Source: Gammaproteobacteria bacterium
GTDB taxonomy: Bacteria; Pseudomonadota; Gammaproteobacteria; Enterobacterales; Kangiellaceae
Direction of reading: 5' to 3'
DNA: 64,000 bases
Assembly: GCA_013373375.1 (NCBI GenBank)
Contig: JABXHY010000004.1
Coordinates: 1 to 64,000, forward strand
Part shown: one piece after another, positions 58,746 through 64,000 of the stretch
How positions within the stretch are numbered: the stretch's first letter is position 1
Layout: the number at the start of each line of letters is the position of its first letter
Program-made: the position numbers and the translations under genes
The notes under the pieces: model-generated
Seen by the model: only the letters and a program-made list of their open reading frames with translations
What the model was told of the DNA's origin: nothing
Database searches by the model: none

Positions 58746-59212
58746 CTCAGCGTCACTGGCTGTCAGTAATTATGGTGGCCACTGCGTTCATGATTTTACT
58801 GTTCACAGTTATTGGTAAAGTGTTAGAAAAAAAGCTTGAACCTACAGCAGACATCGAACCTTTACCATTTGCTACCCTTTCACGAATTTCCATCAGCACG
58901 TGGTCGGCATCTCTTAACGCGAATACTGAAAAATGTAATCAACAGCCAGTCGTCATTTCTGAGCAACAGTGCTTAAACTTATTTGCAGTGTGGCGGAGCT
59001 TTAAACCAATTGCTGTGCTCAACCAACAAGCTTCTCAAAAACCAATGCTTAGTATAACGTTGACGTTAGAGACGGAAGAATTTTGGATGTTGTATTTAGA
59101 ACCATCGATTGGCCTTACACGAGCAACCGACCATAAAACTTTGTTACTCTCTCCTCAGCAATTAAAGACAATGTTACCGGACCAATTATTAAATTATTGG
59201 CGTAAACAATAA
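58724..59212 (+). CDS. membrane-anchored protein of unknown function in the GldFG-like operon
   Basis: A 162-residue protein with one N-terminal helix (WLSVIMVATAFMILLFTVIG) and an extracytoplasmic part with beta strands (LPFATLSRISISTWSASL; MLSITLTLETEEFWMLYLEP). Position and shape recall the short DUF4340-like proteins that end such operons, but I cannot confirm membership. It overlaps the GldFG-like gene by 22 bases and is probably translated from it. Confidence 0.7.
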   Translation: MASKNDLTQRHWLSVIMVATAFMILLFTVIGKVLEKKLEPTADIEPLPFATLSRISISTWSASLNANTEKCNQQPVVISEQQCLNLFAVWRSFKPIAVLNQQASQKPMLSITLTLETEEFWMLYLEPSIGLTRATDHKTLLLSPQQLKTMLPDQLLNYWRKQ

Positions 59213-59237
59213 CCATTTGAGCCAAAGACTTACTATC

Positions 59238-60050
59238 ATGCCAGAGTTACCAGAAGTCGAAACCTCTAAGCGAGGAATCTCACCGCATATTTCAGGGCAA
59301 AAACTAACTAATGTCGTGGTTCGCCACCCAACATTACGCTGGCCAGTTGCTAAAGATATGCAACGCCACCTGTTCAGCAGTAAATTACTCAAAGTTACAC
59401 GAAGAGCTAAATACTTATTACTCGAGTTCGAAACCAAGACCATACTAATGCACTTGGGAATGTCAGGTAGTGTGCGAATTACCAGTTCTGGGACTTTAAT
59501 CAATAAACATGATCATATTGATTTTGAATTCGCCAATAAAAAAATCCTCAGGTTTACTGATCCTCGAAGATTTGGATGTTGTCTGTGGTTTGACGACCCT
59601 ATTGCACAAAAGTTATTGACGACTCTTGGGCCAGAGCCACTCTCAGATGACTTTAACTTAGAGCAATTCACCGAGACATGTAAAAAGCGCAAAGCCGCTA
59701 TAAAACAGGTAATCATGGACAATAAAGTCGTTGTCGGCGTCGGTAATATTTACGCCGCGGAATCACTTTTTAGAGCCAGTATTCGCCCAACTACACCCGC
59801 CAATAAAATCAGTAAAGAACGACTAAATGGATTGCTCTCTTCAATAAAGCAAGTGCTTGCAAACGCTATAGAACAAGGTGGAACTACTCTCAAAGATTTT
59901 AGCCAGTCAGATGGAAAACCCGGTTATTTTAAGCAAGAGCTCATGGTATACGGAAGAGAAGGTGAGCCGTGTCTTAATTGCCATACGACTATTAAAGGTA
60001 TTCGCCAAGGCCAAAGAGCGACTGCATATTGCCCGAAATGCCAGCGTTAA
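59238..60050 (+). CDS. mutM: formamidopyrimidine-DNA glycosylase
   Basis: The start must be ATG 59238, because Pro2 of MPELPEVE is the catalytic amine after Met removal; an upstream in-frame start at 59217 would abolish it. The ~270-residue enzyme has LMHLGMSGSVRI, TDPRRFGCCLWF, VVGVGNIYAAESLF and the C-terminal zinc finger (CLNCHTTIKG, CPKC). It removes 8-oxoguanine. In E. coli mutM lies next to rpmBG and coaD; here it lies between insertions in the same order. Confidence 0.97.
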   Translation: MPELPEVETSKRGISPHISGQKLTNVVVRHPTLRWPVAKDMQRHLFSSKLLKVTRRAKYLLLEFETKTILMHLGMSGSVRITSSGTLINKHDHIDFEFANKKILRFTDPRRFGCCLWFDDPIAQKLLTTLGPEPLSDDFNLEQFTETCKKRKAAIKQVIMDNKVVVGVGNIYAAESLFRASIRPTTPANKISKERLNGLLSSIKQVLANAIEQGGTTLKDFSQSDGKPGYFKQELMVYGREGEPCLNCHTTIKGIRQGQRATAYCPKCQR

Positions 60051-60164
60051 ACTGTCAATAATTACTTTGAGTTTCGGCTCCGACCTGTTGAAATTAAAGC
60101 GTTTGCTCTGGACTTGGAATGGCTGAACCGCTATATTGCTGGACTTGATAATGCCTTGCGCAAG

Positions 60165-60178
60165 TGATTAATTAATCA
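60165..60178. promoter_or_regulatory. palindrome upstream of the exbD-like gene
   Basis: TGATTAATTAATCA is a perfect 14-base palindrome, 38 bases before the ATG of the ExbD-like gene. It resembles a dimeric operator. It does not match Fur consensus well enough for me to name a regulator. Confidence 0.3.
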
Positions 60179-60215
60179 TCAAGTAAACACATAAACAACT
60201 TAAAAGGTATGACGC

Positions 60216-60629
60216 ATGCGTAGACATCGCAGTGATGAAGAAGAAGCTAATGTCGACATGACACCAATGTTGGATATTGTATTTATCATGCTTATCTTCT
60301 TTATCGTAACCACGTCTTTTACAAAAGAAGATGCGTTGGATATGACTCGACCATCCAATAACAATACTCAAAATACCGAGTCGAAAAGCGCCCCGGTTGC
60401 AATTGAAGTATCGGATATCGGAGAAGTAGTCTTTGATGGACGGGTTATCACCCCTGGTCAGGTAAGCGCCAATATTGAAACTCGTATGGCAGAAAACCCC
60501 AAAACTGTTGTGATTGTTCAAGCACACGAGCAAGCGAGTACTCAGGTCGTAATGGCGGTAATAGATGGTGTACGGGACGGAGGATTCGAAACTCCTGTGT
60601 TAGCACGACTTCCTGAAAAACAGCCGTAA
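60216..60629 (+). CDS. ExbD/TolR-family biopolymer transport protein, solitary
   Basis: A 137-residue protein with a cytoplasmic N-terminus, one membrane helix (~18-38) carrying the conserved Asp (MLDIVFIMLIFFIVTTSF), and a periplasmic domain ending in GVRDGGFETPVLA. The family couples the proton motive force to TonB or Tol work as a partner of ExbB/TolQ. No exbB, tonB or tolQ gene is next to it here. AAGG lies 8 bases before ATG. A palindromic terminator follows. Confidence 0.93.
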   Translation: MRRHRSDEEEANVDMTPMLDIVFIMLIFFIVTTSFTKEDALDMTRPSNNNTQNTESKSAPVAIEVSDIGEVVFDGRVITPGQVSANIETRMAENPKTVVIVQAHEQASTQVVMAVIDGVRDGGFETPVLARLPEKQP

Positions 60630-60634
60630 TTTAT

Positions 60635-60658
60635 AAGCACCAGATATCTGGTGCTTTC
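60635..60658 (+). terminator. palindromic terminator after the exbD-like gene
   Basis: AAGCACCAG/CTGGTGCTT (9 pairs) around ATAT forms a perfect 22-base palindrome and is followed by a short pyrimidine tract (TCTACTCC). The T run is weak. Confidence 0.6.
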
Positions 60659-60675
60659 TACTCCTCACTTTAATC

Positions 60676-60984
60676 ATGTCTAAAGTTCTTTTCTTACTCT
60701 TATTATGCCTAGTCATTTACTTCTGGTGGCGATCTCAGCAAATTAAGGATAAAGCTTATAATGCGGTATTAAAACGCTGCTATGAGCTGGATGTTGAGTT
60801 GCTAGACGGCACCATAGCACTGTCAAAGCAAGGTTTAGAAAAAGACAAGAATGGCCGATGGCACTGGATCCGCAGCTATCAATTTGAGTTTACCTCAACC
60901 CGTGAACATCGCTACAAAGGAAAAATATCCATGGCAGGTTTTCACGTTATCAATCTAGAACTCGACGCGTTTCATATCAACTAG
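60676..60984 (+). CDS. DUF3301 small membrane protein
   Basis: A 102-residue protein with one N-terminal helix (VLFLLLLCLVIYFWW) and a soluble domain with CYELDVELLDGTIALSK and RSYQFEFTSTREHRYKGKISMAGFHVINLELDAF. This pattern is that of DUF3301; no function is known to me. Its end overlaps the patatin gene by 8 bases, tail to tail. Confidence 0.85.
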   Translation: MSKVLFLLLLCLVIYFWWRSQQIKDKAYNAVLKRCYELDVELLDGTIALSKQGLEKDKNGRWHWIRSYQFEFTSTREHRYKGKISMAGFHVINLELDAFHIN

Positions 60985-61747
60985 CACTGGCCGACAAAAT
61001 CCAATGCCTTTTTTGATTTTGCATTGGTGTATCTAGCGCGAGTTTGCAGGCTTTCCGCGCAGTTTGATAGATTGATTTTCCCAGGTTAAGTTTGTTGGGG
61101 CCTGAACGCGGCAAATGTTCAATGGCTAGCGCAGCCAAATTTTCACGCTCAGGCAACTGTAACGCCTGGCTATTTTTGCTCCGCCACGGTGAGCGAGAGG
61201 CAATATGGTGATAAAACACTCGCTCATCTAATACTGTACCTGCCAGTCCAGGGCGGTCTGAAATGCCGCCATCCCACAAAGGTCTTCGTTTTATCCAAAT
61301 TGGTTGAAACATAAAGGGTACTGCACAGGAGGCATAGACTGCATCCACTAAATTGCCCTTGGACAGCACCTCTGTTTTTCTCGAGCGTCCATCATATACC
61401 GACAAGGCCAATTTCACTGGACAGTCTTCTATATTTTGACAGCTGACTAACTCAGCCAAAATGCCTCGAAACTTTTTTCCCTTTAGTAACCCCAAGCCGA
61501 GCCCAGGGTCCCAAAAATCTGCTTTCGATGTTGCAAACAACTTGGTAAGTATGGCATCAATAGGAGTACCAGAAGCATAGGTTGCGCCGACCAGCGCACC
61601 TGCACTCGAGCCGGTTATACGATTAGGCTTTATGCCTTGCTCGAGTAGCTCGGCTAAAACACCTGCGTGAGCAAAAAATCCAAAAAAACCAGAAGACATA
61701 GTTAAAGTGAACGGCTGCTCTTGCAACCACTCTTTCAAAGAAGCCAT
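60977..61747 (-). CDS. patatin-like phospholipase
   Basis: A 256-residue patatin-fold protein. The nucleophile elbow is ITGSSAGALVGATYASG (GxSxG), preceded by an oxyanion-type loop GFFGFFAHAGVL; the dyad Asp is in WDGGISDRPG. Members hydrolyse phospholipids or other acyl esters. No signal peptide is seen, so it is probably cytoplasmic or membrane-associated. It stands alone between convergent DUF3301 and the upstream chemotaxis-like gene. Confidence 0.9.
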   Translation of the reverse strand: MASLKEWLQEQPFTLTMSSGFFGFFAHAGVLAELLEQGIKPNRITGSSAGALVGATYASGTPIDAILTKLFATSKADFWDPGLGLGLLKGKKFRGILAELVSCQNIEDCPVKLALSVYDGRSRKTEVLSKGNLVDAVYASCAVPFMFQPIWIKRRPLWDGGISDRPGLAGTVLDERVFYHHIASRSPWRSKNSQALQLPERENLAALAIEHLPRSGPNKLNLGKSIYQTARKACKLALDTPMQNQKRHWILSASAS

Positions 61748-61796
61748 AAAATTTTTTAAACCAAAATGGGCTAATTTAGTTAACTAGATTATCTAA

Positions 61797-63023
61797 TTAA
61801 AAGAGCTCTATGTCATTGTCAGTTTTCGACTCTAACCTACGAGTTGTACCTCGTAATGTTATGTCGAGAGTAGTATCGCTTACGTTAAATTTATTGAGCT
61901 TTTCCATTATGTATTTAGACAGGTTAATCAAATCATCTGCAGATAAAGTCGATTCACGGCTATTTTCTAGCGCCTGATGATTAAATTCGACAAGCTCTTC
62001 AATCGACTTAACCATACTCAGAGTTGCTTGACGCTCTTCATCAGAGGACTTTTTCATACGATCTGCCGTGGCTGAAACCGTCTCCAGTGCTTTGGCAATT
62101 TTATTAAGATATTCGTAAGTTGTTTGTGTTTCTGATACCGCTTGTTCTGAAAAGGAAGCGCCCATTTGAGTGCTTTTATAACTCTCCTGAGTGAGTGTTT
62201 GGATGTGCTCAATTTTGCCACGAACTTCCTGAGTTGAATCGTGAGTTCTTTTGGCCAACTGTCTTACCTCATCCGCAACCACAGCAAATCCTCTTCCCGA
62301 CTCGCCAGCCCTCGCAGCTTCAATTGCCGCGTTCAGCGCCAATAAATTAGTTTGATCCGCAATAGAACTGATTACTTGAATGATATCGTCGATTTGCTCG
62401 CTCGCATTTTTGAGCTGGCTTATTTTTTCCTCAGCATCTTTCACATTATCCACTAATGAGCGTATGCTCTGCACAGCTCGGTCAATAACCTTTTGAGAGT
62501 CATCCACTAACTGTTTTTCTTCAACAATACTGTCAAACGCCGACTGAATATCACGTGTTACTTCGTCATTTGAACGCCGAATCGCTTTGATACCCTGGAA
62601 TACATTATCGTTCCTGCCTTGATTGATAATGGCACTTTGCTCAAATTGCATCTGTGAATCTCTCACCGCTTCAGACATGGGCCTAAGCCTTGCCACAGAG
62701 TTACGTATTGATATCATCTCGGTATCAGCGTCCTTAAGTTTTAGATTGATTTGCTCAAGCAATGCTTTGACCGGACCAAAGGTATTCTGATTTAAAAAGT
62801 GTGTGGCAAAGTCGAAGATAAACTCTTCTTCTTTAGAAAAAGCTTCATTTATCGATGCAACAATTGAGCTAAGTGTATTAATAAAAAATACGACCAGCGC
62901 AATCATTATTAGTGAGGAAAAAGTAACCCATTCCCACAGACTGGTTGGCTGCCAAAAATACCCCAGCAGTGATGCGAAAATGGCTATTCCAATTAAAATT
63001 CCGACCAAAAGTGACTTTTTCAT
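61797..63023 (-). CDS. methyl-accepting protein with two membrane helices and no periplasmic sensor
   Basis: A 408-residue protein. Two N-terminal helices (~4-24 and ~32-50) are joined by only a few residues, so no periplasmic ligand domain exists, and no HAMP domain is clear. The remaining cytoplasmic part holds long coiled coils and the MCP signalling tip ([40 protein letters not shown], cited in part: [11 protein letters not shown]). The C-terminus has no NWETF-type pentapeptide. It may sense cytoplasmic or membrane-borne signals. No che gene is next to it. Confidence 0.92.
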   Translation of the reverse strand: MKKSLLVGILIGIAIFASLLGYFWQPTSLWEWVTFSSLIMIALVVFFINTLSSIVASINEAFSKEEEFIFDFATHFLNQNTFGPVKALLEQINLKLKDADTEMISIRNSVARLRPMSEAVRDSQMQFEQSAIINQGRNDNVFQGIKAIRRSNDEVTRDIQSAFDSIVEEKQLVDDSQKVIDRAVQSIRSLVDNVKDAEEKISQLKNASEQIDDIIQVISSIADQTNLLALNAAIEAARAGESGRGFAVVADEVRQLAKRTHDSTQEVRGKIEHIQTLTQESYKSTQMGASFSEQAVSETQTTYEYLNKIAKALETVSATADRMKKSSDEERQATLSMVKSIEELVEFNHQALENSRESTLSADDLINLSKYIMEKLNKFNVSDTTLDITLRGTTRRLESKTDNDIELF

Positions 63024-63077
63024 TTTGACTCTTGAATATTGCCTCTCCTAACTATAGCAAAGCAATTCAAAAGGCAT

Positions 63078-63105
63078 AAAAAAAGACGGATTAACCGTCT
63101 TTTTT
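63078..63105 (-). terminator. terminator after the ferredoxin gene
   Basis: The stem AAAAAAGACGG/CCGTCTTTTTT has 11 pairs and loop ATTAA, with T runs at both ends, so it can work in both directions. It lies 24 bases beyond the ferredoxin stop on the minus strand. Confidence 0.85.
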
Positions 63106-63129
63106 ATATATGTGATTAATGTAGTCGAA

Positions 63130-63471
<342 letters not shown>

Positions 63472-63542
63472 TTATACGTAAGACGTTATCAAAAGTGCTC
63501 TCGGCGGAAGAAAAACTCAAAACCATGAAAATAGTATGGTTA

Positions 63543-64000
<458 letters not shown>

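Overview
The window is about 64 kb of chromosome from a Gram-negative gammaproteobacterium of moderate-to-low GC. Supporting this are a 13-gene NADH dehydrogenase (nuo) operon, a Na+-translocating NADH:quinone reductase (nqr) operon, SlmA, YfhL-type ferredoxin, the marine-type argH(A) fusion, and E. coli/Pseudomonas-like synteny around coaBC-radC-rpmBG-mutM-coaD. A marine, sodium-dependent lineage is likely. A relative of Kangiella/Aliikangiella/Pleionea is my best guess, but this is inference. I see no prophage, insertion sequence, CRISPR array or plasmid gene; nearly everything is core metabolism or membrane bioenergetics.

Region by region: (1) 1-5.7 kb: the 5' part of an initiator tRNA-Met, a very large hybrid sensor with a beta-propeller and GGDEF/EAL-like domains, and an MscS-type channel. 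(2) 5.7-20.1 kb: nuoA-N on the minus strand. It lies between tRNA-Leu (with an aspartic protease gene and an alkyltransferase-like gene) and tRNA-Met, so it is inserted in the common secG-tRNA-Leu-tRNA-Met-rimP order. (3) 21.2-22.6 kb: tRNA-Leu, secG, tpiA. (4) 22.7-25.4 kb: a YfiR-like periplasmic regulator and a membrane GGDEF-EAL enzyme. (5) 25.4-33.6 kb: a long structured leader, nqrABCDEF, a terminator, then a degenerate-GGDEF membrane protein, apbE (flavin transferase for NqrB/NqrC) and nqrM (Nqr maturation). (6) 33.6-39.5 kb: a CBS protein, glmM, folP, ftsH, rlmE and divergent yhbY. (7) 39.6-45.6 kb: a zinc peptidase, slmA, a membrane-anchored AlgC, coaBC and divergent radC. (8) 45.6-53.7 kb: an uncharacterised outer-membrane-like protein and the arginine cluster argR-argC-argF-argG-argH(A), divergent from argE with an ArgR operator between them; argB is absent. 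(9) 53.8-64 kb: rpmB-rpmG, an EAL-HDOD protein, a Gld-like ABC system with a permease-GldG fusion, mutM, a solitary ExbD, a DUF3301 protein, a patatin, a methyl-accepting protein without sensor domain, a ferredoxin and the truncated coaD.

Working together: complex I and Na+-NQR are two alternative NADH entry points to the quinone pool, one pumping protons and the other sodium. ApbE and NqrM, the two known maturation factors of NQR, are downstream of it. Four genes carry GGDEF and/or EAL-type domains, but only the 697-residue protein keeps textbook catalytic motifs; the others look like receptors or scaffolds. No clearly new system is proven here. The best candidates for second looks are the degenerate GGDEF protein inside the nqr maturation cluster, the structured nqr leader, the SGAS flavinylation motif of NqrC, the permease-GldG fusion, the arginine cluster lacking argB with its 34-bp palindromic ArgR operator, and the argC hairpin that overlaps its ribosome binding site.
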